From NCBI GenBank assembly GCA_025093555.1, contig JAIWNF010000017.1, positions 372,001 to 436,000 on the forward strand: a stretch of 64,000 nt of DNA, given 5' to 3'. Below are positions 37,552 through 50,525 of this stretch, piece by piece. Under the pieces are notes generated by a model, which made no database searches, had not been told where the DNA came from, and was given only the letters and a program-made list of their open reading frames with translations. The translations under genes were made by a program, and so were the position numbers. Source of the DNA: Circinella umbellata (lineage: Eukaryota > Mucoromycota > Mucoromycetes > Mucorales > Lichtheimiaceae). The first letter of the stretch is position 1, and each line of letters opens with the position of its first letter.

Positions 37552-38420
37552 TATGAATAAAGAGAAAAGGGAATAATATTGTGGATAAGTATGCTGAAGT
37601 GTTTTTTTTGTACTGTTTGAAGAGAATATGCCGAAAAGTATAATGTTTTTTTTTTATATAATTTTCGATCGATTGGAGTGAAACAGTCTGGCTCTTTATA
37701 TATTGTTTAAGCATCAAAAAACTGACAACAGAAAATTGAATGCGTAAAGAAAAATTCAACTCAGGGAGTGATTGCAATAATATCATTGGTCAACATGTCG
37801 TTATTGTTATTGAGTTCTTTCTTGATTTATATATACGTATTGTTGGAAAAGTTAATACGTACCTACAACACGTCAATGGTGCTTCTTTATATTTGAATTA
37901 TCGCTTAACAACAACTCTTTCAGTTAGATTGTTGTTCAAAATTTAAATGGATTTTTGTTGTCAGTATAATAAATGTATAAATTACGTTTACGTAGTGAAA
38001 AAGAAGGTTGATAGGTAACAACTTATTTTTTTTACTCTTCATTAAAACATATTAATTATATATAACATATAAATGTGATTGAATATTTTGTTTTATATTA
38101 GTGAGGTATAACAACAGGAGTGAGCACACAATGAATACTATACAATAACACGTTTATTTTCAATATCTATAAAATTATGAACGGTGATCAGAATAATAAT
38201 AATAATATTTGATATACAGTACTTTCTTCTTCATTACAAATAAATGCATAAAAGGGTTAAATGTAATGTGCTTCAACAAAAAATATATTTCTCTATGGCG
38301 TTATGATATATATATATATATAATAAAATCAATATTGATATAAATAAAAAGAGACATAACAATGAAGAAATAGGTAATCAAGTTGTTATATTGCTATACC
38401 ATTTAAAGAACTGCAAATAG
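37552..38420. other. Intergenic AT-rich spacer
   Basis: This holds the promoter side of the cysteine-rich protein gene and the 3' side of the next gene. It includes a TA microsatellite near 38307-38322. No coding sequence is supported. Confidence 0.4.
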
Positions 38421-39050
38421 CTAATCATTCTGTACTGCATGTGGTGGATGTATTTCTATATAATTGTTTGTTTTTACACTATTGTTGTTTACTTTGGGCA
38501 GTCTCGACGCGGGAGGATCAACAGACCTTACTCCATGATATGGTGGCGGTGGCGGTGGAGGAGTAGGAAGACAAGAGGAAGAAGAGTTATTCATCATTGG
38601 AATTGCGCTATGTTGACAGTAATGTTGTTGTATGAAATTTCCACTTGTTGGTAGTATATTGTAGTATGACTGTGCTTGATTTATTTGTGCATTTTCCTGA
38701 TTAGTATATGCTGTTGGTGAGCATGTCATGCATGTGTTGTGATTTCTGGCGTTGCTGTTCCAAGGCACTAACAATGAATTGAAGGGAGGAAAAATACGAT
38801 ATATTAAGATACATATAAAAGTATATATTTCAATACGTAAAAAGATTTTTTTTTCTTAATATAAACCTTGATTATTAATGATTGTATTGTCTGCTTGAGT
38901 TACTGTAGCTGCGTCAAAAAACTGTTCTTTCTGTTCTTTCTGTTCCTTGAGTTTATGATTTTGTCTTGTTTTATAGAATGCCCAATAAAAAGCAACCAAT
39001 ATTAATACAATAATAAGAATAATGACAAAAATAAGAAGCCCTCTATTCAT
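38421..39050 (-). CDS. Single-pass membrane protein with poly-proline tail
   Basis: Two exons: 39050-38867 and 38767-38421; 176 residues. The N-terminus MNRGLLIFVIILIIVLILVA and the next few residues form a hydrophobic transmembrane segment, followed by a Lys/Gln/Glu-rich helix (KLKEQKEQKEQFF). The second exon is Asn/Ser/Gln-rich with CMTCSP, a run of seven prolines followed by Tyr (PPPPPPPYHG), and a basic end. The poly-Pro/PPxY-like site could bind SH3, WW or profilin-type partners. I do not recognise a family. The protein is probably lineage-specific with the tail in the cytosol. Confidence 0.65.
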
Positions 39051-41366
39051 ATTTCTTTATATAATATACCGATATCTTCAGAAATAATGTTATAAAACAT
39101 GACTTGATTTTCTACAATTCTTTTATATGCAAATTTTGATTAGGTCACGAAATGCTGAGTAGAAGTATATTAACTAAATATAGTTATAAATATAATTTTT
39201 CAGGGACCATATGTACCTGCCAGGTTCCATATTTTTTTATACAATCAGTGTGTCACGTAAACAAGTCGCTATTATTGTTACATATCCTTGGCATTATTTT
39301 TAGCAGTATAAAAATAATACGTATTAAGCTTCCTGAAATTTATGTTAATGGACTTTCAAATCAATTATGACTCTTAGAAAGATATTACAGTACAAAGAAC
39401 AACAAAAAGATTCATGGATTTAATTTATCGGTAAATAAGGGGTGAGGAATTTATTTTATATTTAGTGGCATATATTTTTATTTTATATATAATTCTCTAC
39501 AAGTAATAATGAATTTTTATTCTCTCTTCCATCTACGTACGTATTAGTAATGGCTCGGGATATAGTGCCTTCTTTTTTTTTTTCAGAAAGATTATACGTA
39601 TCTATAGCTTTAGTAGTGAGCCAACGAAGAAATAGCAAAGGTGCCTACGTAAAATATTATTTACGTTGAAATTTCTTATAGTATCAAGTAACGTACAGTA
39701 TGTTTTTTTGTTTTCGAACTTCATTATTCATAACAGTAAAGATAAGAGTAAAAAACATGACGCATAAATAAACCAAGTCAATTGCTTGATTTAGGTGTCA
39801 ATATTGGTGATCATACATAAAAGAAAATTAGACCAGGAATTGGTGGGACAAAAATGCTATACGAGCAATATAGAAAAAATCTTTCTGTTTGGTATATTTC
39901 CTTCGGCAACAACGGAATGATTATGAATATATTTGGTGATATAATAATGCTGTAACCTGGTTATCGGAAAAAATAGGAGTTGCGAAAGAGTCGTAGTACT
40001 ACACTATTTTCTGCTAGCTGACTAAAGTGACAAATTCATATTTCTATAAACTTTTCTTAAGAAATCAGTGTATTATAGTTGTTATGATTTGACGCTTCAT
40101 ACTTCTAAGAATAACGATCTCGTATTGTTACGCAAGGTACAAGGTATATAATAAATCTATTAATAGGCACATTATATCTTTTAATGCTCTAAAAATATTA
40201 TGCTGCATACGTAAAATAATAATAATAAGGTATGGTCTTGCTTGTCTACATAAAGTTGTTTTAACCGAATCAGTCAACTTTCGTGTTATTTTAGTATATA
40301 AGAAATATTTAAGTATACTGCTTACTTACTAAACTTGTCAATCAATAGGAGGCTAGAAAGAGAACCGAACATAGCTCTAGAATTTCTTCCCACTGAAACA
40401 CTTCCCCACATGCCAGATTAAACAAAAAGCTATTAAAACGATACATCAATAATACTTCACTTGATTTGACAGCTTTCTAAACTTTATTTAACTATTATGA
40501 TTTGTGACGTACTTTACAAAATTGGCTATGTAATAGAAGTATTGAAAGATGGATATGATATTCGTTGTTTCCATGTTTCAAACAGATTGATAAAGCGAGC
40601 TAATACTAGTAACTATATATAATTTCCTGCACAACTTTGAGTTAAGTGAAAAACGCGATTTGGTCAGCATTCCCGGATAAAGACCTTCTAAGAACTTGAG
40701 TTATTGATATTGACGTAGCTATTGTCCAAAAATTACATACACATTTTTCCATATGGTATGCCAGACTTACGTACATATTTATTACTAAAAACACTTGTAG
40801 ATATTATACAAAAAGCGTATGTGAATAGTTTATGTAATGTACTCTTTCTTTACACAAGAGGTTGTCAAGATTCGTTGAGAGTCTCGTCATAATTTTACTT
40901 TTCTTCGATTACTACGCACTCATGATGTTTGGCCATGAGTATATGTAAAGATTGATACACCTTTATCCAATATTATGTTAGCCTCAATCAACTCAATAGT
41001 TTTTTTAAGCTTCAATTGTTGGTTTTTACAACACTGCAATATCCAGCTACTATCTATACTTCTAATTTTTACCCTCTTTCTTACACACACACACGTCTAT
41101 GCCAGTGTACACATTCAAGATAGTGAATTAATTGGTTTGCTTTTAGGGTATTAGAGCTGGTCAAAATCCTTGCAGTTTCAATTTATGTATGTCGTTCAAA
41201 AATCACCGCGGACATATCTTTAATAGATATGTTATCAACTATGTAGAGCTTTATATCTTGCTAATAATGGGTATGATGAGTAAAGAAATAAATATGCGCA
41301 CAACAGTAATGACTGTTCCCTTGCCCAAATATTTGTTTTGCGTAATCTACACTAAATAAGGAAATA
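39051..41366. other. Gene-poor AT-rich spacer (2.3 kb)
   Basis: No intact gene. A plus-strand frame at about 40301-40421 reads like an exon end (RRLEREPNIALEFLPTETL, then HMPD and a stop) and may be a coding relic. Nothing else stands out before the MITE at 41367. Confidence 0.35.
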
Positions 41367-42143
41367 CAATGAGTATTCGTTAAACCGGTACTCAATATAT
41401 GTGAGGGTTTGTACCGGTTTAGCGAATTACTGGCTTAACGAACTGAAACGCAACTGGTACTAATATGTAGAATATACTGAAAAAACAACTAAGCTGTACG
41501 GATAAGATAAAAAAATGATAGCTGATATAATGTATCTATGCCATTATGAGCTAATATTTTGGTGATAAAAATGATATTAGTGTACAGTATTCATCGAATA
41601 GTGATAGTTAACCAGAGACAGGATTAATAGTGAATGTACAACAAAGTGTGTTTAAAATATGGACCATGGTTAGCGGTTAAATAAATGAGTAAAAATGAAT
41701 TGTATCAACAACATAATTACATACAGTACTCAATGGTAATAAACAAGTACGTGACAAAGTTGAAAAAAAATACATACATACCCAGATAAGAAAGAAGAAA
41801 AAGCATCTGTGTGAAGTTGGTGAAAAAGAGACACTGTTATCAACAAGGTGTTGAGAAGGTTTCTTTTGACGGCAAGAATGATTTGTGTATTTTCAATTTC
41901 TATGGAAACAAAGTAGCCAACTGAAAACAAAGGGAAGAGCTTGGATGACGTTAAAGGAAGGCTGTGTCAATAATGTTACCAATAAAAGATTGATATTATA
42001 TGATATAAGATAGAATAATACTATTATAAATCCGGTAAATATTTAAGAAAGCTCACCGGATACCGGTTTAGCGAATCACCGGTGTTTTACTAAGTATATA
42101 AAAGATATTTAAGAGATATTACCGGTTTAGCGAATACTCACTG
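41367..42143 (-). mobile_element. MITE with CAGTGAGTATTCG termini, copy 2 (inverted)
   Basis: A 777-bp copy of the element at 3497-4316, in the opposite orientation. The right end read inward is CAGTGAGTATTCGCTAAACC; the left end starts CAATGAGTATTCGTTAAACC, one base off the CAGT end. TA flanks both ends (41365-41366, 42144-42145). The interior matches copy 1 throughout, for example the AATTCGCTAAACCGG and GGTAATATCTC segments. It has about 43 fewer bases than copy 1, so the copies have diverged by indels. Confidence 0.85.
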
Positions 42144-43956
42144 TAGGCTTTAATTTTTATAAAACTCTTCTCATTAGATATCTCAGTTTAATATCACTTT
42201 TACAAAGATAACAAAAAAAATGCTCGGCTATAAACATACAACGTGCATCACTATCTTACTTCTTATTTACACAGTGTTATACTATATATTAAGTTTCATA
42301 CTATATTGCAGTTACCCTTTTATCTATATACTTTTTTTTTCGTTTTTACGTACGTACTAATTCATTAATAGTATTTTAACTGAAAAGACATTAGATTATA
42401 GAGAAGTACAGTGGCATCTGTAATAAAAATATTGTTATTACTCTTTTACTTATTTATCAAATCTTTCATCTATTTTCTCGCATATGCCCTAAATTAATAT
42501 CTAGCTCTAACTTGATTGATATTAAGACTTAGTAATTTCCAATCAATTTCATGTTTGTTGTTCATGCGCCTTTTTTTTTAATCTTAACATTCTATCATAT
42601 ACTATACCATTATTAAAAAAAACTACTGTTGATCTCGCTGAAATAATCTATACAAACGTTTTTGTTCCATCGTGTGGTATTTTAATGGATACCTATTCGT
42701 CGTTCACTTTTTAAAAATAATGAAAGATGGAAAAAAAAAAGTGTGTAAGCTTCAAAAATTGTAACGATGTACAAAAAAGGGGATAGATGATGAGGAAGAC
42801 GGTATACTATCATACAAAAACAAAGCGCGCAGTTAATATGTAGTTTTAAATTACTACGTATATGAGTCTCTTTATTCGTTCATACATTATATGTAACTAT
42901 CATACAACTTACTAGTGTAGTACAAATAAGTAATCAAGTCCCAGATATAAAATATTAAGTTGTACAGATAATAAATAAATGTGATAAATAATGCTGTACA
43001 ACACTCCAAAAAAAGAAATATCATTTATAAAAGATCGTGATTTGAGATCCTTTTTTAAGATTTACGCAAAGTATTAAAATAAGAGAGATTACGAATTCCC
43101 ACATAATTTGTTACCAACAAACAAAAAATATACCAGCTATAAACAAAACAATAATTTTTAAATAATAATGTAAAGAGAATATTTATATTTATCTGACGTG
43201 TTGTTGTGAACTCCTTTAACCATTTTTGCTTATCGTCTTGTACTACATACAACAAATAGTTCATTATCCAGGGACCTCTTCTTGGGCGGCTATTTTTTTT
43301 TTTTTTGATTGGTTTATTTTGAATTTTTACCTACGCATGTAAAAATATACAAGGGAAAAATATAAACACAGATATACAATTTTTTATCAAGAAAGACGTA
43401 CTTTTTTCTTCTTGTTATTATTACTATATCAGCATGATTATAATGTAATAACTGAAAAGATAATTGGGTCCCAACTCAAGTTACAAGTCAAGAAGATATG
43501 AACAGTCTTTTTTTCTTATTAAGGTTCAATCAAGCTTACTTTATACATGTATAATATGTTACCTTCTAAAATAGAATTAGTGCGAGTTCATCAAGGTGTT
43601 ACGATTACGATGGGCAGGGAATTTTTTAACAATTTTGTGTGTGTGCGTGTGTGTGCGTGTGTGTGTGATATTATAAAGTTCACTTATATTGTAAATATCT
43701 TGCTGTTGTATAACAGGATTATAAATTATGCAAATTATTGATATCATTACGTATTTAATTATAAAAATTTTGAGCTAGAACCAGAGGGCAGAAAGAGTAT
43801 TATAACATATTTGAAAAGATAATGAAAGAAGTGTTTTATCGTCCCCCCATAAAGTTTCAAAGTTACACATTATTCATAGGATAATTGTTATATAAAGAGT
43901 TTAGTTTGTTAATAAAAAAAAACTAATATCTCTTTTGTTTAGTCTAATAAACAAGT
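42144..43956. other. AT-rich spacer before lysozyme 2
   Basis: No gene found. It includes a GT microsatellite at 43637-43667 and the lysozyme promoter just upstream of 43957, where a T-rich leader precedes the start codon. Confidence 0.4.
43637..43667 (+). repeat. GT/GTGC microsatellite
   Basis: An interrupted (GT)n run with GTGTGC units about 290-320 bases upstream of the second lysozyme gene. Confidence 0.8.
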
Positions 43957-45077
43957 ATGAAGAATCTTTTAGTTCTTGCCATTTTAGCGTTGGTTTCTGC
44001 CTTCAATGCACCATTAGTCTTTGGTAAAGTTGGTGTTGATTTTTCGGCTTTGACAAGTACTAGTTCATTATCATGCGTGAAGAACTACGGTTATGAACAT
44101 GCTGTCGTTCGTTGCTATATTGAAGCCTGGGGAAACAACCCCGTAAGTCATTTATTATTATTATATCAACAAATGTATATCTCAAAATGTGTGCTAACAA
44201 AAACAAAACGAACAACTGTTGCTGTATATTTAATAGGGTGGTAAAGTTGACTCAAACTGCTATCAAAACTATCTTAATGCTAAATCCGCTGGTTTTACTT
44301 CTATTGATATCTACTGGTTCCCTTGCACAGGTCGTTCCACTTGTAAATCACCTGCTACACAATTGAATGAAATTGTCAGCTATGTTGGTGCCAATAAGAT
44401 GATTGTTGGTCGATTGTGGCTTGATGTTGAAACTGATCCTTCTGCAAACAACTGGCCTTCCACCAGCGCTGCTAGAACAAGTATGTGTACCAAAATAAAG
44501 CACATTTTATTTTATTTTTCAACGGCCTTTTTTTAAGCTATTACAAAGCAAGAAACTAAAAACTAATGCCTTATACTTATATCTTATATCTTATATAATT
44601 AGCTCTTCAACAATTTAAGACTGCTTTGGATAACTCTGGCTGGAAATGGGGTGTCTACTCTTCAAAATATCAATGGACTACTATTACTGGTTCTGCAACT
44701 TGGGTATTGGATTCAAGTGTCCCATTGTGGTATGCTGTAAGTACATAACATATAAAATTATTAAACAAAGCCTAGTTTCTATATAATACAACACCAATAG
44801 TAAATAGTTTATTAACTGAAACTATTGTTATTATTCTTAATTAGGGATGGGATGAAGCTTTGAATTTCAATAACTTTTCTCCATTTGGTGGCTGGAGTAA
44901 GCCTACTCTTAAGGTTTGTATTATCATTATCTTTCTCCATAAAATATTACCATAGTTGTAGTAGTATACTATTGTATATTAATTTAATGAACCTTTTTTC
45001 TTTTCTAATAATTATAGCAATATGCTGGTGATCAAACCTTCTGTTCAGCTGGCTTTGACAAGAATTACTTTGTTTAA
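43957..45077 (+). CDS. GH25-like lysozyme, secreted (paralogue 2)
   Basis: Five exons: 43957-44142, 44237-44480, 44603-44736, 44845-44913 and 45018-45077; 230 residues. The signal peptide is MKNLLVLAILALVSAFNAPL and a few more residues. The mature part has KVGVDFSALTSTSSLSCV, VRCYIEAWGNNPGG, IDIYWFPCTG, LWLDVETDPSANNWP (likely catalytic Asp/Glu), GWKWGVYSS and the CSAGFD end. It is a clear paralogue of the gene at 32458-33481 and very similar along its whole length. Three introns fall at identical positions and phases. A fourth, between WYA and GWDE, is missing from the first copy. Role as for that gene: probable peptidoglycan muramidase, for defence against or feeding on bacteria. Confidence 0.92.
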
Positions 45078-46039
45078 ATAACAACATACTTTTCTTATTT
45101 TATTTCTCCCCCCTCACCATATAGCAACATGAATTTTTGAGATTTACTCAATTTTTCATGTAACAAATGGCTCAGCAATATTCTTAATATATAATTGATG
45201 GCCACATGGTACATCTTTCTTTAATAAACATGTCAGACCTATCTTTGTGTAGGATGTTCAGATAACAATTATTTTTCTGTTGATATCGATAAAGAGTTTT
45301 ATATTTGGAGCGTATAGTAAGTGGGTGAGATTGTGTAAACAGTCAAAAAAATATTAGATTTTCCTTTACCGCATTTATTTGTTTCTTATTATTATCTTCA
45401 TGAATGCAGCTTGCCCCTTTATCGTAACTTTTATTTTTTCAAAAACTATAATAAGTGCAAAGCAAAAAGAAAATGGTAGCGTTAGTTTTAAGTTACCAAA
45501 ATGTTTGATCCACTTGAACACCAGCACAATTGGACTTTAACCAACCAACCAGCCCCGTCCTATTTTAAGATCTCATTAAAACTCCCAACACACACTATTA
45601 TCACAAATCTATATTGAAAAAGTAATTATATACAAATGGGTACTTTTTCATGATATTCAAGCTGATGTTTATTCAATAAAGGGGGCAGTTTAACTCGGCT
45701 TTTTCAAGATACGTACATTCAAAATGATTTTTTTTCCTGGTCACAAATTTTTGTTAGGAAATATAAGAAAAATAGATCACCTTTATACAATGAGTAGTTG
45801 GAATTAAGACAGATCGTACTTTGATCTCAATTAGAGCTGTCCCGAATAGGCTTTATTTTTTCATGTATCTGCAAACGAAATGAAGCAGAATCTGTTTGAC
45901 AAATCGCAACGGATTATTCTTCCAAGACATTGTAATAGAAGATTATTTTAAGCCTAACCCATAATACGATAAAGTTTTCTTTCGATGTTGGTTTTGTATG
46001 CATCCCTCGTTGTTTACGGGTATTATGGAAAAGTCAGGA
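45078..46039. other. Spacer between lysozyme 2 and a transposase relic
   Basis: Lysozyme 3' region, then AT-rich sequence. I could not identify the left end or terminal repeats of the Harbinger element that follows. Confidence 0.35.
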
Positions 46040-46918
46040 GATAATTATATCTTTTTCCAACAGAAGGGTAATGCCACAGGGTACCCTTTTATCAAGGGAA
46101 CTGCTGCAATGCGTATGCTGGACTACCGTGGTCCCACGAGTACCGTTGACGAGTAATTGAAGGTGGGGGCTCCAACAGCTAGAGAAACGCTAATTCGTTT
46201 CTGCAAGTGGGTTATTCAATGGTACGGTAAATACTACCTTTGTTCACCAAATAAAAATGATTTGAACCATCTCCTTAAGACCAATGCAAAGCGCGGGTTA
46301 CCAGATACTTCATGCACTGAGAATGGAAAAACTACCCAACAAGATGGGAGGGTGTGTATAAGGATAATGAAGGTCCAACTACCATTATTTTGGAAGCTGT
46401 TGCCTCCCATTACCTCTTTATTTGGCACTCGTTCTTTGGTGTTCCAGGTACGTACATCAACATCAATGGCTTGCACAAATCTCCACTGTTCAATGAGACC
46501 ATGCAAGACATAGCCCTAGTATACTATCAATAGTCATGAATATAACATGGGGTATTACTTGGCTGATGACATATACCCTCTTTGCGCTACATTCATTACT
46601 TATCTTCTTTTTCAGTCCCGCAATGAAAAAGCAAAAGATATGTACAGTATATTCCTTAAAATCACAACATAGTATATCAACTTATTTATTAAAAGCAGAA
46701 CTTGTATCTATTCTAATAGAGTACTTTACCGAGATGCAAGAATCTGCTCAAAAGGATATTGAATGTGTTTTTAGTGTTATTCACACACGCTTCAATATCA
46801 ATAAAGAACCCGCAAAGTAGTGGAGCGTGGCCCACATCTCCAATATAATAAAAACATGCATTCTATTGCATAACATGATTGCTGGAGACGAGTGTAACAC
46901 CTATAAGAGAGTCCCGTG
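46040..46918 (+). mobile_element. Degenerate PIF/Harbinger transposase
   Basis: A fragmented plus-strand frame matches the DDE_Tnp_4 (HARBI1/ALP1-like) family. It contains GNATGYPFIKGTAAMRMLDY, a TAA stop, APTARETLIRFCKWVIQWYG, AKRGLPD, then after a frame change WKNYPTRWEGVY, TTIILEAVASHYLFIWHSFF and GVPGTY. Further on come HEYNMGYYLADDIYP, QKDIECVFSVIHTRFNI and CILLHNMIAGDE. These follow the family order from the pre-catalytic domain to the helix-rich C-terminus. At least one stop and several frameshifts show the copy is dead. The first catalytic Asp region (normally GCIDGMHW) has become SCTENG in one frame and CMH plus a stop in another. Confidence 0.8.
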
Positions 46919-49127
46919 ATCCATCTTTAAATACCCAATTAAGAAATAACCTCGTAATACATCTATAGGAAGAGCTTGGAAACAGTGAACATCAGATGAT
47001 TATATTCATATCAAAACATTTCTTCGTGACCCTTTTTTCTATAAATGTTTAAAAAATTTAAAGTGGGCGTTAGCATAAGTCAAGATAATCTTCTGTTCTT
47101 TTCAATGCTTTGAAAAGATTGACTTTCATTAAATTTCGAGGGACTGTACATACCAGCTGTTAAATATTTGTTACTTATCATGGGTAGCTTTAAATTATAA
47201 ATATAGAAATATCTTACCACCATATCTTTAGATACATTACTTCCATTTTTTTTTTCCCTTTTGAGGGCAGCAGAGTATACAGAGGAAATCTCTGGAAATG
47301 ATTGCCGAATGATTTTTTAATGCTTTTTAATCCTTGCTGTTAGGATTTTTAATGGATATAAAAGGCCTCGATGATGCGTTTCTATGGTTCCTGTTCTTTG
47401 TGCTTGGGAATTCTCACTGGATTGGTGGAGATAATACATTAGGCATTAAGCAGCGGGAGGCCTTCTTCATTGGCCCAGTTTGAACCACATTGTCTTTTTT
47501 TTTCGTTCTGCTACCCAGCTTATTAACAACGGATCTTCCTTGTTGTTAGTATTATCATTAAATAGTGGGGTAGCGGATATTGGGATGGTAATGACGGTGG
47601 GAGCTGGGCATTGGAGGAAGTAGTGGAGGTAATGATAGCAATATTGTAGCAAACCATCCATTGCTTTATAGAAGACTGCAATAATTTTAACTTTGCAGCT
47701 CAAATTACAATCACCGCTACACTTGCTCTAATAAGGGACGAAACAGCTAGTAATTGTTATGACCGTTTATACATGTTTACAGCCATACTCCTTTTTGATA
47801 TTGATATCATGTTTGTGGGCGTATAAAAAAACATTAATGATTTGGAGTACAATGAGCAGAAAAACTGACAAGAGTATAATTTACTTTGGACATATTATTA
47901 AATAATAGAATGAATAGAACATGTGATATAACTTTACTTTTTAATGAATAAACTTCTTCTTCTTTGATGTCATTCGGTTAAATTGATTATAAAATTGATT
48001 GTGTACTTGATTAATAATAATAATAATAATATATAATCCATTTTTTTTCTTTTTCCCTTTCTCTCTATCTTTATAATAAACATGCTTTTTTTTCTTCTAT
48101 TTGTTTATTTTCTTTTTGATTAAATCGACCAACTCTATTTGGAATAGAGCAACATGATAATTTAAAATTAAGGTGGCATATAACACTAGCCAGATATATT
48201 ATTTTATCGTTTTTGGTGAAATGACAGTTTCTGCATAAAGAGGGGGGGTTGCATTTATAAGACAGGTTGCATATTATTTTATAGGAGCACGTGCATACCG
48301 TTTTTTTTCTCTTATTGTTGTGCTCTCTTTTTCTGTTTATTTTCCATGAGCTTTTACATGCCTTCTTACCATGTACATCTTTTACTGTGATTTATTTTTC
48401 GCTAATCCGGTTAAATATTGTTCCCAAATAAACATTTTATACAGGTTCTGGTTGTACAAAAAAAGTCTCATTTTGTTTCAGCAAAAATAAATAAATATTA
48501 CATTCCTCTTTATCTCATTATTTATTATTATTATAATCCCTATAACGATAGTAAAGAGAGGATCATGATAATAAATGATAATCATGATTATAACTGTATA
48601 AAAAAACTAAAAAAAAATTAGAGTGGGAAAGGTAATAAAATAAAACGCGAAATACAAAAAAAAAAAAAAAAATGTTTTGCTCTAGGATTTTTGGAAATTT
48701 AAAACAAAAAGAAGGTCCAACAAAAAAGAAACCCTTGTTTTATTAATCAAAGAAGTGTTACTTGTGATCTTATGATAAAGAAAAAGTAGTGTAAAGAAAG
48801 TGTGGTCAGCCCCACACACGTGAGGAAAGGTGGCAACAAAACGAGAATGAAGGAAGAAAATGTTTTGGAGGTAGGACAAAAAATGAAAAAGACTGGTTTC
48901 TCTTCAAAACTTTATTCAAGCGGACGGACATCCAGAAAATAAAAAAAAAATTAGGTTCCGCAAAAAAGGTGTGCAATATAATCTTTATTTGCTGCTTGAC
49001 CTCGTTTCAATTACAGTCGTGTGTATGTTTTTATTTTTTGCCTCTTCTTTCTCTCTTTTCTTTCTTTCTCTCTCTTTAAATTTATAACTTTTTTTTATTC
49101 TTTCTTATAAACATATAAGAGCAAATA
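46919..49127. other. AT-rich spacer upstream of AUR1
   Basis: No gene found. A 78-codon frame on the minus strand (47467-47703) lacks any family feature. The last 250 bases are T- and C-rich and look like the AUR1 promoter and leader. Confidence 0.35.
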
Positions 49128-50525
49128 ATGACATTGTCAATACAACGACTGCGACAATGCTTATCGATACGAAACATTGGATATTTTCTCGTTACAACTG
49201 TCATATTAATTGACTTGATCATTATTCAATCACCACCTTGGTATCTTCGATTACTACTTGGCATTCTATTGGCGTCTTCTACCATCATACCTTATATAAG
49301 ACGATTCACTATTCCAGCTATGCCCGTATTTGGTTATCTACTATCATTCTATGCAGTACAATTCGTTCCTACTGAATATCGACCCCAACATATCTTTGTG
49401 AATATTTTACCTACTTTGGAACGTATTCTTTATGGTGCTAATTTATCAGAAATCATTTCAAATCATCAACATCCAGTACTTGACATTATTGCATGGCTTC
49501 CTTATGGCATTGTTCATTTTTCATTCCCATTTATCTTTGCTTTTATTTTATTTGTATTTGGTCCTCCAGGTTCATTGGATATATTCGGTATAGCTTTTGG
49601 TTGGATGAATGCTTTAGCTGTATTTACTCAATTTTCATTTCCAAATGCAGCACCTTGTAAGTATTAAATGTTTATTTTTAAAGAGGACTCTTTTATTTTG
49701 ATTTAGTGTGTGTGTGTGGGGGGGGGGAAGGACAGTAAGGAAGAAAAAGAAGAAAAAGGAAATTTTGGATCGATGGGTCACATGGATTTAATTACTTTAT
49801 TAACAACAACTCAAACGCTCTGACATGAAATAGGGTACGAAATGACGTATGGCTCAGCACCAGCAGATTACTCTATTCATGGTGAAGCAGGTGGATTAGC
49901 ACGAATTGATAAAATTCTTGGATTGGAATTATACGGGTCTTCCTTTGGTCATTCACCTTTAGTATTTGGTGCTTTTCCATCACTTCATTCTGCAAATGCT
50001 ACATTTACCATGTTATTTTTATTCTATTTGAAACGAAAATTATGGCCATTGTGTGTTGTACATGTCATGTGGATGTGGTGGGCTACCATGTATTTGACAC
50101 ATCACTACTTAATTGATTTGGTGGGAGGTTCTATGTATGCATTCTGTGCTTTTTTTATTGCCAAAAAATACCTTCCTACCATCAATCCGAATTACCGTAC
50201 CCGTTTGGCTTATTTAGGTATCACAAAAATTAGTTTGAGTGCATTTGTACACAGTATCGAAAATCGGGACAGAAGCAAGTCAACAGGTTATATGAAAGAA
50301 GCCAATTCCAATTCAATGACACATTTAAATAATGATGATGAAGAAGCATTATTAATGAAACAAGACGATTATGAACATATAATCGCAGTAGATGATGGAG
50401 AAGAATATCCTTTACAAAGTCGTCCTGTATCATTGGTTTCTGGTATTTCAACATCTTCATCTTCTTCTCCTGGTCCCAGTTCACCGAGGTCAACTTCCCT
50501 TGATTTTGTTCCTCCGACGAAATAA
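49128..50525 (+). CDS. AUR1: Inositol phosphorylceramide synthase catalytic subunit
   Basis: Two exons: 49128-49656 and 49834-50525; 406 residues. The enzyme moves phosphoinositol from phosphatidylinositol to ceramide in the Golgi and is the target of aureobasidin A in other fungi. The N-terminal half has several hydrophobic helices. The PAP2-like active site is seen as FPSLHSANATF (His228) and THHYLIDLVGG (His267, Asp271). The spacings of 39 and 4 residues equal those of yeast Aur1 His255, His294 and Asp298. A hydrophilic Ser-rich tail (about residues 330-406) is probably cytosolic, with a DDDEEA-type acidic patch and a Ser/Pro run. It is upstream of the VAMP gene in the same direction. Confidence 0.95.

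Noticed and set aside
47467..47703. A 78-codon minus-strand frame upstream of AUR1
   Set aside because: No signal peptide, domain or splice context, and the composition is consistent with chance.
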